From: Bacteroidales bacterium
GTDB taxonomy: Bacteria; Bacteroidota; Bacteroidia; Bacteroidales; UBA932
Length of the DNA: 64,000 bases
Direction: 5' to 3'
NCBI GenBank assembly: GCA_012510445.1
Contig: JAAZIA010000037.1
Coordinates: 1-64,000 of the forward strand
Shown: positions 34,178-42,710 of the stretch, in pieces
Layout: each line of letters opens with the position of its first letter
Numbering within the stretch: the stretch's first letter is position 1
Made by a program: the position numbers and the translations under genes
The notes under the pieces: generated by a model
Databases searched by the model: none
Told to the model about the DNA's origin: nothing
The model's input: only the letters and a program-made list of their open reading frames with translations

Positions 34178-35446
34178 TCAGATTTTAGTGAACTGCAAAT
34201 ACTCATGCAGCACTTTGGGCATGACAATCCCGTCCGGCTGTTGGTTGTTTTCCAATAACGCCGCAACAATCCTGGGTAAAGCCAGAGCACTTCCGTTAAG
34301 GGTATGAACCAGCCTGGGCCTACCGTCTTCCTCTCTGTAGCGAGCCATCAGCCGATTGGATTGAAACGTTTCAAAATTAGAGACTGAACTCACTTCTAAC
34401 CAACGTTTTTGTGCCGCAGAATATACTTCAAAATCATAAGTCATGGCCGCTGCAAACCCCATATCTCCTCCACACAAACGCAGTATGCGATAAGGCAGTT
34501 CCAGCTGATTAACCAAACCTTCTACATGTTTTACCATTTTTTCCAATACGTCATACGATTGGTCGGGGTGCGTAACCTCTACTATCTCTACTTTATCAAA
34601 CTGATGCAGTCGATTCAATCCTCTTACGTCTTTTCCGTAAGATCCGGCCTCTCTTCTAAAGCATGGAGTATAGGCCGTAATCCGTATGGGAAGATCCCCT
34701 ACATTCAAAATACTGTCTCTGTACAGGTTGGTCAAAGGAACTTCTGCTGTGGGAATCAAATAAAAATTATCGAGCTCCACATGGTACATCTGTTGCCCTT
34801 TATCCGGCAATTGTCCCGTTCCAAAACCCGAGTCTTCATTGACCAAAAGCGGAGGCATACACTCTTTGTATCCTGCCTTAACATTATTATCCAGAAAAAA
34901 CTGAATGAGGCCCCTCTGCAATTGGGCTCCTTTTCCCATATAAACCGGAAAACCGGCTCCCGTCAACTTCACCCCCAGCTCAAAATCAATCAAATCGTAT
35001 TTTTTGGCCAGTTCCCAGTGCGGTAGGGCATCTTCCGGTAATTTTGGAAGAACGCCTCCTTCTTTTACCAGTACATTATCATCCGCTCCTACCCCTTTAA
35101 CTACCAAACGATGAGGCACATTAGGGAGCTGCACCAACAGTTCGTTCATCTCTTTTTCATGTAACTCTTGGTCGGCTGTAAGGGCCCTCACTTTTTCTTT
35201 GATTTCTGTGGTCACCCTTTTGATCTCTTCTGCCTCTTCTTTCTTTCCTTGTCTTAGCAGAAGTCCAATTTGTGATGCTGTTTGTTTTTGTTGGGCCGTT
35301 AATTCATTGGCTTGTGTTTGTGCAGCCCTTCTTTTAGCATCTGCTTCTAGAATCTGATGAACTACAGGGGTTGCGTCTATATTTCTTACAGACAATCGTT
35401 CAATTACAAAATGAGGGTCTTCTCTAAGTAATGTAAGCGTTAACAT
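34178..35446 (-). CDS. serS: Seryl-tRNA synthetase
   Basis: A 422-residue class II synthetase. N-terminal antiparallel coiled-coil arm (about 30-105), motif 2 FRREAGSYGKDVRGLNRLHQF and motif 3 in NGSALALPRIVAALLENNQ. It charges tRNA-Ser. It lies five bases after the Na/Pi transporter and five before ruvC, forming a three-gene minus-strand operon. Confidence 0.97.
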   Translation of the reverse strand: MLTLTLLREDPHFVIERLSVRNIDATPVVHQILEADAKRRAAQTQANELTAQQKQTASQIGLLLRQGKKEEAEEIKRVTTEIKEKVRALTADQELHEKEMNELLVQLPNVPHRLVVKGVGADDNVLVKEGGVLPKLPEDALPHWELAKKYDLIDFELGVKLTGAGFPVYMGKGAQLQRGLIQFFLDNNVKAGYKECMPPLLVNEDSGFGTGQLPDKGQQMYHVELDNFYLIPTAEVPLTNLYRDSILNVGDLPIRITAYTPCFRREAGSYGKDVRGLNRLHQFDKVEIVEVTHPDQSYDVLEKMVKHVEGLVNQLELPYRILRLCGGDMGFAAAMTYDFEVYSAAQKRWLEVSSVSNFETFQSNRLMARYREEDGRPRLVHTLNGSALALPRIVAALLENNQQPDGIVMPKVLHEYLQFTKI

Positions 35447-35451
35447 ATGTA

Positions 35452-37170
35452 TCAGGATTTTATCTCCATAATGGCTTCAGATACGTTTATTACATAGTCT
35501 CCTACCCGTTCACACTCTCCTATGACATCCATATAATATACCCCGGTAAGATAATCATATGCATTACTTCCAAGGCTAAGCATGTTACCTTCTCTTAACA
35601 TATCTCTGTATTTATTTATATCTTTTTCCGCATCCTTGGCATTTTCAATATTATTCAACCTCATATATCCGGCGCTCAGGTTAGCAATCATAATCTCGAA
35701 CGCTTTGTCCAGCAAATCCATCATGCCATGAATATTACGAATCATTTTCTCATCAAAAGAAACGTGATTCAGTCTTTTCCGCTGCAGTATGCGTCCCAAG
35801 TTATATCCGGAATCGCCTATGCTCTCCAGTTCTCCAATAATCTTGTACATAGCCTGAATCCTTTTCATAGATTCAGTACTTATTTCCTGTTCTCCAATTT
35901 TGTTCAGGTATTCAGCAATCTCAAATTCTATGCGGTCACTCACTTCTTCATAATAAGAGATTTTTTTGAACATGGTCTCAAATTCCTCATCGTCTCTAAC
36001 TCCCATGGCCTTTCGTATGAGTGTATATTGCCTTGTAAGAATGCTTGCAAAATGAACGATTTCCTGCTTTACCTGATCCAAAGACAATTCAGCCGTACTA
36101 AGCATACCGGCTTGAATGAACTTTAATCTGTGCTTTTCTTCTTCCTTAGGACTCTTGATAGCCAATGTAACCATTTTTACCAGCAATGGGGTGAAACCTA
36201 CCAGCAACAAAGTATTGGTAACGTTAAATAACGTATGCAATAAAGATACGGAGTAAAGCATAGAAGCACTGGCCGCTTGGGGATTCATAGATTCTGCAAT
36301 AGGAACAAAGGGGTCAGAACCTCCAAGGCCTGTAATGATAAAGGCTATGAGTCTAAGGAACGGGCGGAACAGAGCCAGCGCCCAAATGACGCCCATTACG
36401 TTAAAAAACGTATGGGCCAATGCAGCCCTTTTGGCAGATACGTTTCCTACAGAAGCAGCAATATTAGCTGTAATGGTGGTACCCACGTTCTCTCCCAGTA
36501 CCATAGCAGCTGCCAGCTCAAAAGGAATCCATCCAAAATTGACCATAACAAGGGTCAAGGCCATAGTAGCACTGGAAGATTGAAGAATCATGGTAAGTAA
36601 CGTACCTATCCCTATAAACATAAGGATAGACCAAAAACCGTTTCCGTTAAATTTTTGTATAAACGACAAGGCTTCGGGGTTGGCCGTTAAGTCCGGCACG
36701 GAACTTTTCAGAAAGCCCAAGCCAAGGAACAAAAGCGCAAAACCAATAACCATCTCTCCCGAATTTTTCCGCCTCTGCTTTTTTGACATAGTCAAAATAA
36801 ATCCAATGGCAATCAAAGGAATAGAAAGTATGGTAATGTCCGCTTTAAAGCCCAAAAGAGAAATAATCCAGGCCGTAACCGTGGTGCCAATATTGGCTCC
36901 CATAATCACTCCTACAGCTTGTGCCAACGACAGCAAACCTGCGTTTACAAAGCTTACTACCATAACGGTAGTGGCACTGGAAGATTGAATAATGGCCGTT
37001 ATGAACAGACCGGTAATGACTCTCTTAAACGAATTGGAGGTCATGGAAGCCAAAAAACCTCGCAGTCCGTCTCCGGCTACTTTTTGTAACGACTCACTCA
37101 TAAGGGTCATGCCGTACAGAAAAAGTCCCAGGGATCCTGCCAGGTTAAGAATTTGCAATACTGTACTCAT
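35452..37170 (-). CDS. Na+/phosphate cotransporter with C-terminal PhoU-like domain
   Basis: A 572-residue protein. The start is the ATG at 37170; the in-frame upstream extension is non-membrane and crosses the divergent promoter region. Two inverted Na/Pi repeats carry the QSSSAT motifs (IQSSSATTVMVVSFVNAG, LQSSSATMALTLVMVNFG), with eight or more membrane helices to about 340. A helical PhoU-like cytoplasmic domain spans about 375-572. It probably imports phosphate or another anion with sodium. A CATCTTTG box (37196-37189, one mismatch) may be its promoter. Confidence 0.92.
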   Translation of the reverse strand: MSTVLQILNLAGSLGLFLYGMTLMSESLQKVAGDGLRGFLASMTSNSFKRVITGLFITAIIQSSSATTVMVVSFVNAGLLSLAQAVGVIMGANIGTTVTAWIISLLGFKADITILSIPLIAIGFILTMSKKQRRKNSGEMVIGFALLFLGLGFLKSSVPDLTANPEALSFIQKFNGNGFWSILMFIGIGTLLTMILQSSSATMALTLVMVNFGWIPFELAAAMVLGENVGTTITANIAASVGNVSAKRAALAHTFFNVMGVIWALALFRPFLRLIAFIITGLGGSDPFVPIAESMNPQAASASMLYSVSLLHTLFNVTNTLLLVGFTPLLVKMVTLAIKSPKEEEKHRLKFIQAGMLSTAELSLDQVKQEIVHFASILTRQYTLIRKAMGVRDDEEFETMFKKISYYEEVSDRIEFEIAEYLNKIGEQEISTESMKRIQAMYKIIGELESIGDSGYNLGRILQRKRLNHVSFDEKMIRNIHGMMDLLDKAFEIMIANLSAGYMRLNNIENAKDAEKDINKYRDMLREGNMLSLGSNAYDYLTGVYYMDVIGECERVGDYVINVSEAIMEIKS

Positions 37171-37208
37171 TGTTTTGAAATTACCATGCAAAGATGCATT
37201 GTTTTTTG

Positions 37209-37216
37209 TATTTTTG
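37209..37216 (+). promoter_or_regulatory. -7 box of the ThuA-GH18 gene
   Basis: TATTTTTG, perfect TAnnTTTG, 21 bases before the ATG at 37238. No TTTG is seen at the -33 distance. Confidence 0.5.
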
Positions 37217-37237
37217 GTAAAGAAAATACAATCAAAA

Positions 37238-39004
37238 ATGAAAACACGTAAATTATTTCTTCTTATTTGCACTCTTGCAAGCTTCGCTTTTTCTTATGCA
37301 CAATCAGATCCGGTAAGGGTACTGGCTTTTTCTAATGCTCCGGAAGACGCTGCACAAAACGCTTTTGTACAACGTGCCGTATCTTTTTTCTCAGAGATGA
37401 ATGGTAAAAACCATTTTGTATTTGAACATACTTCAGATCCGACTCAAATGAACGCAAAAAGACTTGCCCAAGTACAGGTAGTCATGATGCTAAATCATAT
37501 TCCTTTAAATAAAAGACAAAAGCAAGTTTTTGAACAATACATGGAAAACGGAGGCCGCTGGTTAGGTTTTCACAAAGCTGCTTTTTATGATAGCAATGAA
37601 TGGCCTTGGTTCACCCAATTTATTGGAGGTGAACTACCCATGGAATACAGCTGGCCACCTCTGCCTGCTAAATTGCAGGTAGATGATCCGCTTCACCCGG
37701 TATGTACCAGCCTACCCCAGTCGTTTTCTGTACCTTCCAACGCCTGGTACCGTATGTCATACGATTTTTGCCACAACCCGCAAGTGGCCGTTCTGGCCAG
37801 CCTGGCTCGCGAATCCTTCCCCGTAGGTATTTCTAAGGTTATTGAAAGTGACGATGTGCCGGTTGTCTGGTCCAATACTAAGTATCGCATGGTTTTTAAC
37901 AATATGGGAAATACAGGGACCGAATTTGACAACCCTGCTTGGGTATTAATGACAACCAACGCTCTTACCTGGCTTTTGAAACCTGCTGTTCCGGTAGAAG
38001 AAAGGGTAGCCGTTGCCTATGTTATATCTTGGGGCATGGCCATACCGGATCCAACACATATTACACATATCAATTATGCTTTTGGTCATGTGAACGAAAC
38101 TTTTGACGGAGTCCTCATTGACAACCACGACAGGCTACGTGAAGTAGTGGCTCTTAAAGAACAAAAACCGTCCCTTAAGGTGCTACTCTCTATTGGTGGC
38201 TGGGGCAGCGGACGTTTTAGTGAAATGGTCTCCGATCCGGCCCTTAGGCTTTCTTTTGCTAAAGACTGCCGCCGTGTAGCAGACGAATTTGACCTGGATG
38301 GTATTGATATAGATTGGGAATACCCCACCAATCCGGGACCGGGTATATCTCACGCTCCGGAAGACACAAGAAACTTTACACTCCTTATGAGAGATATCAG
38401 GAACAACCTGCCCGAAGGTATGTTGCTGACGCTTGCTACTGCAGCCAACGGTAAGTTTATTGACTTTAAATCCATTGAGAAGTATGTAGATTTTGTAAAC
38501 ATCATGACCTACGATATGGCTTCTCCGCCCTATCATCATTCAGGTCTGTACCGTTCTTCCATGACTTCCGATTTTTCTTGTTACGAAGCTGTACTGGCTC
38601 ACGTAAAAGGTGGATTCCCCATAGACAGGTTGGTACTTGGAATACCCTTTTACGGAAGAAGTTCCAAAGAGTTTCCTCGTATTATGAGCAGTTACGGAAC
38701 TCTGGAAAAATTAGAGGAAATTGCAGAAATGAAAGAGTTTGAGCATTTAGAAAATATAGACCAAATCAAAGGAGCTCAAAAGTGCTGGGACGATGTGGCC
38801 AAAGCGCCCTACCTGAAAAACAGCGAAGGGAAAGTCATTTGTGTCTACGACAATCCGCTTTCTATAAAATATAAATCCATTTTTATTCATAAATACGGAA
38901 TGAAAGGAGCCATGTACTGGGAATATGAAGGCGATGATCCCCAGGGTTCACTCAGAAAAGCCGTGTACTACGGCGTGTTTTCCCCGGAAGAAAAGAACCT
39001 ATGA
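37238..39004 (+). CDS. Secreted ThuA-like/GH18 (chitinase-type) fusion protein
   Basis: A 588-residue protein with a signal peptide (about 1-20, ASFAFSYAQ). Residues about 25-235 are ThuA-like (glutamine amidotransferase-like fold: MENGGRWLGFHKAAF, WFTQFIGGE, VVWSNTKYRMVFNNMGN). Residues about 255-580 are a GH18 TIM barrel with ISWGMA, LLSIGGWG and the catalytic DGIDIDWEYP (acid Glu near 361), then IMTYDM and YWEYEGDD. It probably hydrolyses beta-1,4-GlcNAc polymers such as chitin or peptidoglycan-derived glycans. The ThuA part may bind sugar; its role is unknown. It overlaps the next gene by four bases. Confidence 0.88.
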   Translation: MKTRKLFLLICTLASFAFSYAQSDPVRVLAFSNAPEDAAQNAFVQRAVSFFSEMNGKNHFVFEHTSDPTQMNAKRLAQVQVVMMLNHIPLNKRQKQVFEQYMENGGRWLGFHKAAFYDSNEWPWFTQFIGGELPMEYSWPPLPAKLQVDDPLHPVCTSLPQSFSVPSNAWYRMSYDFCHNPQVAVLASLARESFPVGISKVIESDDVPVVWSNTKYRMVFNNMGNTGTEFDNPAWVLMTTNALTWLLKPAVPVEERVAVAYVISWGMAIPDPTHITHINYAFGHVNETFDGVLIDNHDRLREVVALKEQKPSLKVLLSIGGWGSGRFSEMVSDPALRLSFAKDCRRVADEFDLDGIDIDWEYPTNPGPGISHAPEDTRNFTLLMRDIRNNLPEGMLLTLATAANGKFIDFKSIEKYVDFVNIMTYDMASPPYHHSGLYRSSMTSDFSCYEAVLAHVKGGFPIDRLVLGIPFYGRSSKEFPRIMSSYGTLEKLEEIAEMKEFEHLENIDQIKGAQKCWDDVAKAPYLKNSEGKVICVYDNPLSIKYKSIFIHKYGMKGAMYWEYEGDDPQGSLRKAVYYGVFSPEEKNL

Positions 39005-40113
39005 AATACAGTCAGCACACCTTTGAAAAGTACCCCACCTGCACGGTACATGCTGCTTCCTTTTACCCCAACCAATCACCGTCAGGTGCCGAACACCATT
39101 TGATATTTACACTCTCGGCAAAAGAAGACCTCATGGCAGCCAAAGAAAACTGTATAGCTGTGATGCATGCCTGTATAGAAGAGTGGCTCGCGCAAGAACC
39201 TTACCAAAAAGCAACGTGTGTTTTTGCCAGGTATTTCTTAAAAAATTCAGCTGAATTGCGACCTCAAGTACATGCCAGACGTATGTTTCCGGCGCCTTGT
39301 GCCTTATCTTTTATTGAACAACCACCTGCTAACAACTCGACCTTGGTTGTATGGCTTTACTTGCAAGAACCGGAAGCCTTTTCAGAAAAATACACCCATT
39401 TTTGGACCACAGAAAAATTCCATCTGGGAGAAAACGTAGCACAACAAACAAAAAAATTGCTTACCGATTACCAGCAATGGTTACAGGCAAAAGGGTGCCA
39501 CATGAAAGACCATTGTATGAGAACCTGGTTTTTTATAAGCAACATTGATGTTAATTACCCTGCTTTTGCCAAAACAAGAACAGATTATTTCCGAGAAATA
39601 GGCATGGATGAAACTACGCATTACATTGCCAGTACCGGCATTGAAGGAGAAAACGGAGCCCCGGGCTCTTATGTGACTATGGATGCGTATGCGGTTAAAG
39701 GACTAAACCCTTCCCAAGTGACACATTTACAAGCTCTTACGCACCTTAGCCCTACCAACATGTATGGAGTGACGTTTGAACGGGGGGTAGCCTTACAATT
39801 TGATGACCGCAAGCATATATACATTTCGGGGACAGCCAGCATAGATGCCAAAGGAAATGTGGTAGAAGAGGGCAATGTCCGTGGCCAAACTTTACGTATG
39901 TGGGAAAATGTAGAAGTACTTCTATCAGCAGCCAATGCTACATGGAATAACGTGGCTCAGATCATAGTGTACCTGAGACATCAAAGCGACCTCTCTTTAG
40001 TGAGAGCGCTTTTCAAAAATCGTTTTCCGGATATCCCTACCGTGATTGTAATGGGGAAAGTTTGCCGTCCCGCTTGGCTTATTGAAATGGAATGTATAGC
40101 AATTATGCCATAG
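39001..40113 (+). CDS. RidA/YjgF-related protein, chorismatase-like size
   Basis: A 370-residue protein. The C-terminal half is RidA-like ([63 protein letters not shown]). The N-terminal half is diverged and could be a second RidA-like fold. That size and layout resemble the FkbO/Hyg5 chorismatase family, but I cannot confirm the substrate. It is cotranscribed with the ThuA-GH18 gene (ATGA overlap). The last 11 bases overlap rpmA on the other strand. Confidence 0.7.
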   Translation: MKYSQHTFEKYPTCTVHAASFYPNQSPSGAEHHLIFTLSAKEDLMAAKENCIAVMHACIEEWLAQEPYQKATCVFARYFLKNSAELRPQVHARRMFPAPCALSFIEQPPANNSTLVVWLYLQEPEAFSEKYTHFWTTEKFHLGENVAQQTKKLLTDYQQWLQAKGCHMKDHCMRTWFFISNIDVNYPAFAKTRTDYFREIGMDETTHYIASTGIEGENGAPGSYVTMDAYAVKGLNPSQVTHLQALTHLSPTNMYGVTFERGVALQFDDRKHIYISGTASIDAKGNVVEEGNVRGQTLRMWENVEVLLSAANATWNNVAQIIVYLRHQSDLSLVRALFKNRFPDIPTVIVMGKVCRPAWLIEMECIAIMP

Positions 40114-40360
40114 GTTGAACAGACACGTATGATTTGTTGTTGGCTTTTTTACGGAAAACCACAACGCCGTCTACTAACGCATACAACGTATGATCTTTAC
40201 CTATGCCAACGTTTTCACCGGGATTGTGTACTGTTCCTCTTTGACGAACAAGAATGTTGCCGGCCTTGGCCGTTTGTCCACCAAATAATTTAACACCTAA
40301 ACGTTTGCTATGTGATTCACGACCGTTCTTTGAACTGCCAACACCTTTTTTGTGAGCCAT
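40103..40360 (-). CDS. rpmA: 50S ribosomal protein L27
   Basis: An 85-residue protein: [44 protein letters not shown]. It is a structural component near the peptidyl-transferase centre. It follows rplU by 19 bases, the standard L21-L27 operon. The N-terminus begins directly with MAHKK and has no cleavable extension of the Firmicutes type. Confidence 0.97.
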   Translation of the reverse strand: MAHKKGVGSSKNGRESHSKRLGVKLFGGQTAKAGNILVRQRGTVHNPGENVGIGKDHTLYALVDGVVVFRKKANNKSYVSVQPMA

Positions 40361-40379
40361 AATCTTACGTTTTTATAAT

Positions 40380-40688
40380 TTATGAAATGGTATCAATACG
40401 AATTTGTGTCAAATGCTGACGATGTCCGTTACACTTCTGGTATCCTTTTCTTCTTTTCTTTTTAAATACCAAAATTTTATCTCCTCTCAAATGCTTAAGA
40501 ACGGTTGCATTTACAGAAGCCCCTTCCAGAAAAGGTTGACCAATTTGCATGTCTCCATCGTTGTCTTTAAACAACACTTTATCAAAGCTAATGGTGGCAC
40601 CTTCTTCTTCCTTAAGGCGATGTACATAAAGCTTCCAGCCTTCCTGCACTTTGAATTGTTGTCCTGCAATATCTACAATTGCGTACAT
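40380..40688 (-). CDS. rplU: 50S ribosomal protein L21
   Basis: A 102-residue protein: MYAIVDIAGQQFKVQEG, then DKVLF and FKKKRRKGYQKCNGHRQ. It is the first gene of the L21-L27 operon. A consensus promoter lies about 100 bases upstream, leaving a leader of about 95 nt that may hold regulatory structure; only a small stem (CCGC-TTGC-GCGG-like) was noticed. Confidence 0.97.
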   Translation of the reverse strand: MYAIVDIAGQQFKVQEGWKLYVHRLKEEEGATISFDKVLFKDNDGDMQIGQPFLEGASVNATVLKHLRGDKILVFKKKRRKGYQKCNGHRQHLTQIRIDTIS

Positions 40689-40789
40689 AAATACTATTTT
40701 ATTTAGTTATGACCGCAAGCGGGTATTTTTAAACACCTCTTTTTCAAAAGCTTAACGATCCACGTAATGTTTTTGTCAAATCAGGACTG

Positions 40790-40820
40790 CAAAGGTAGAA
40801 AAGTTTCCCTTAATAGCAAA
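40790..40820 (-). promoter_or_regulatory. Consensus promoter of rplU-rpmA
   Basis: On the minus strand TTTG (40820-40817), exactly 19 bases, then TACCTTTG (40797-40790). It perfectly matches the Bacteroidota consensus. Confidence 0.75.
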
Positions 40821-40827
40821 GAAAAAG

Positions 40828-40835
40828 TATCTTTG
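40828..40835 (+). promoter_or_regulatory. -7 box of the ATPase-sirtuin operon
   Basis: TATCTTTG, perfect, 22 bases before the ATG at 40858. TTTC at 40804-40807 is a possible -33 box with 20-base spacing. It is back to back with the rplU promoter. Confidence 0.55.
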
Positions 40836-40857
40836 CCCTAATAGAACCGAATGTATC

Positions 40858-42021
40858 ATGAATTCACATTTCCTTTATATACGCTCCCTACAAGCTACAG
40901 AAGTCTTGGGCAGAACGGCCGGTACAGACTGGCTAGCCTCTAACCTTATAAAAGGACATCATTCGGTAGTGTGGGATCATCCCAAAACAGGAAAAAGTTC
41001 CCTAATCAACAAAGCCCTCATGCAAATCAAAAAGGGGGGACAAGATCCCATCGTTGGCAGGTTATCCTGTTTTAATGTCAGAAGTGAAAATGCGTTGTAT
41101 GCGGCCTTGACCAATAAACTTTTCCATCAGGTTGCCAACACCTTAGGCGAATGGGAAGAACTCGCCAGAGCTTTGTTGCCCGTAAGCCGGCCGGAAATTA
41201 ACGTACCCCGTTTTCAAGGAGAAGAGTTGACCCTTATTTTTGAAGATCTCACAAAAGAGGCTACCATAGAACTGGCGCATTTTCCACAAGCCTTGGCTAC
41301 TCATTTGAACAAACCCGTGATCTTGGTTCTTGAATCTTTTCAAACGCTCGTACAAACTAGAGGTTCTGTCTGTAGTGATTTATGCCATAATTTATCGAAA
41401 TTGTGGAAAAGTATGGATAAAGTTACCTTTCTTCTGAGTGGAAGAGGAAGTACGCAGTCTTCCGGTCATTCCATATACCGTGAACTTTTTGATTATGGGA
41501 AGCCTTTTTACAAGTTTGCTGAACACATTCCTTTGGAACGTATAGAAGAAAAAGAATTTACAGATTACATCATCCGAAATTTCGCAAAAGCAGGAAGGGT
41601 CATTTCAAAAGATTTTGCAGAAATGATCTATAGGAAAATGGAAGGACACCCCTACTACGTACAGTGCTTTTCTGATCTTTGTTTTTCCAATACTAAAGGG
41701 TATATGAACCAAGCTATGTTCGAGCGTGCGACTGAAGAACTTCTGGAAATTTTCAGGCATCCTTTTGAAAACATATGCCGAGACCTCTCCCTTATACAAA
41801 TTCATTTTCTAAGAGCACTTGCAGACAAAGAAGAACAGCTGTGTTCACAGGAAGTCCTTCAAAAATATTCACTGATTTCTTCTGCTAACGTATACAGGGC
41901 ACGTGATGCATTAGAGAAAAAAGCAATCATAGAAACCGTACGTAAAAAACCAGTTTTTATTGACCCATTATTTAAACTGTGGTTTACGGAAAGTTTCATT
42001 AAAACATACTGGATCCCATGA
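40858..42021 (+). CDS. AAA-type ATPase of the archaeal-ATPase-like group
   Basis: A 387-residue P-loop NTPase. Walker A DHPKTGKSS near 41-49; a Walker B-like strand VILVLESFQ where family members usually have DEFQ; sensor-like FLLSGRGSTQ; a winged-helix-like C-terminus (about 300-385, LSLIQIHFLRALADKEEQL). Such proteins are common in Bacteroidota and their function is largely unknown. The altered Walker B (Glu-Ser for Asp-Glu) raises doubt about hydrolysis. It overlaps the sirtuin gene by four bases. Confidence 0.75.
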   Translation: MNSHFLYIRSLQATEVLGRTAGTDWLASNLIKGHHSVVWDHPKTGKSSLINKALMQIKKGGQDPIVGRLSCFNVRSENALYAALTNKLFHQVANTLGEWEELARALLPVSRPEINVPRFQGEELTLIFEDLTKEATIELAHFPQALATHLNKPVILVLESFQTLVQTRGSVCSDLCHNLSKLWKSMDKVTFLLSGRGSTQSSGHSIYRELFDYGKPFYKFAEHIPLERIEEKEFTDYIIRNFAKAGRVISKDFAEMIYRKMEGHPYYVQCFSDLCFSNTKGYMNQAMFERATEELLEIFRHPFENICRDLSLIQIHFLRALADKEEQLCSQEVLQKYSLISSANVYRARDALEKKAIIETVRKKPVFIDPLFKLWFTESFIKTYWIP

Positions 42022-42707
42022 AAAAAATTGTAGTATTGACAGGAGCAGGAATGAGTGCTCAAAGCGGCATTAAAACATTTCGGGACAGCGGAGGGCTCTG
42101 GGAAAATTATCCGGTCCACGAAGTTGCCTCTATTGATGGATGGCACAAAAATCCACGTCTGATGTTAACTTTCTATAACAAAAGACGGACGCAGCTAAAA
42201 GATACACAACCCAACGAAGGACACCGTGTGCTTAGCCGCCTGGAAAAGTATTTTGACGTTAGTATAATAACACAAAACGTAGACGATTTGCACGAGCGTG
42301 CAGGTAGCAGCCGTATATTACACTTGCACGGAGAATTGACTAAAGCCAGAAGCATAAACAACCCACATCTAGTTACTCATATTGGATACGAGCCCATTCA
42401 CTGGGCCGATAAAGCAGAAGATGGAGCACAGCTAAGGCCTCACATTGTGTGGTTTGGAGAAGCTGTGCCTGAAATGACAACAGCCATTGAGTGGACACGC
42501 TTGGCAGACATCCTGCTGGTAGTAGGTACTTCCCTTGCTGTATATCCGGCAGCAGGTCTCATTGATTTTGCCGATGAGGACACTCCTCTGTTTTTAGTGG
42601 ACCCCAAACCGGCACCTGTAAGAAGAAAACATTTGCACGTCATTGAGCAAAAGGCTGTAGAAGGCCTGTTGCAACTAGAAAAAATTTTATTGGAACACCA
42701 TATGTGA
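42018..42707 (+). CDS. cobB: NAD-dependent protein deacylase (sirtuin, CobB/SIRT5-like)
   Basis: A 229-residue Sir2 enzyme. NAD-binding TGAGMSAQSGI, FRDSGGLW; TQNVDDLHERAG; catalytic His in LHLHGEL (H104); VVGTSLAVYPAAGL. Tyr53 and Arg56 (YNKR) match the Tyr-x-x-Arg signature of desuccinylase/demalonylase sirtuins. The protein contains no cysteine at all, so the usual four-Cys zinc module is absent. It removes acyl groups from lysines in the cytoplasm. It is coupled to the ATPase by an ATGA overlap and lies three bases before the oxidoreductase. Confidence 0.92.
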   Translation: MKKIVVLTGAGMSAQSGIKTFRDSGGLWENYPVHEVASIDGWHKNPRLMLTFYNKRRTQLKDTQPNEGHRVLSRLEKYFDVSIITQNVDDLHERAGSSRILHLHGELTKARSINNPHLVTHIGYEPIHWADKAEDGAQLRPHIVWFGEAVPEMTTAIEWTRLADILLVVGTSLAVYPAAGLIDFADEDTPLFLVDPKPAPVRRKHLHVIEQKAVEGLLQLEKILLEHHM

Positions 42708-42710
42708 TTT

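Noticed and set aside
40858-42707. ATPase plus Sir2 as an anti-phage NADase system
   Set aside because: The sirtuin has the layout and Tyr-x-x-Arg signature of metabolic CobB/SIRT5 deacylases, and the operon continues into ordinary metabolic genes; kept only as a low-level finding.
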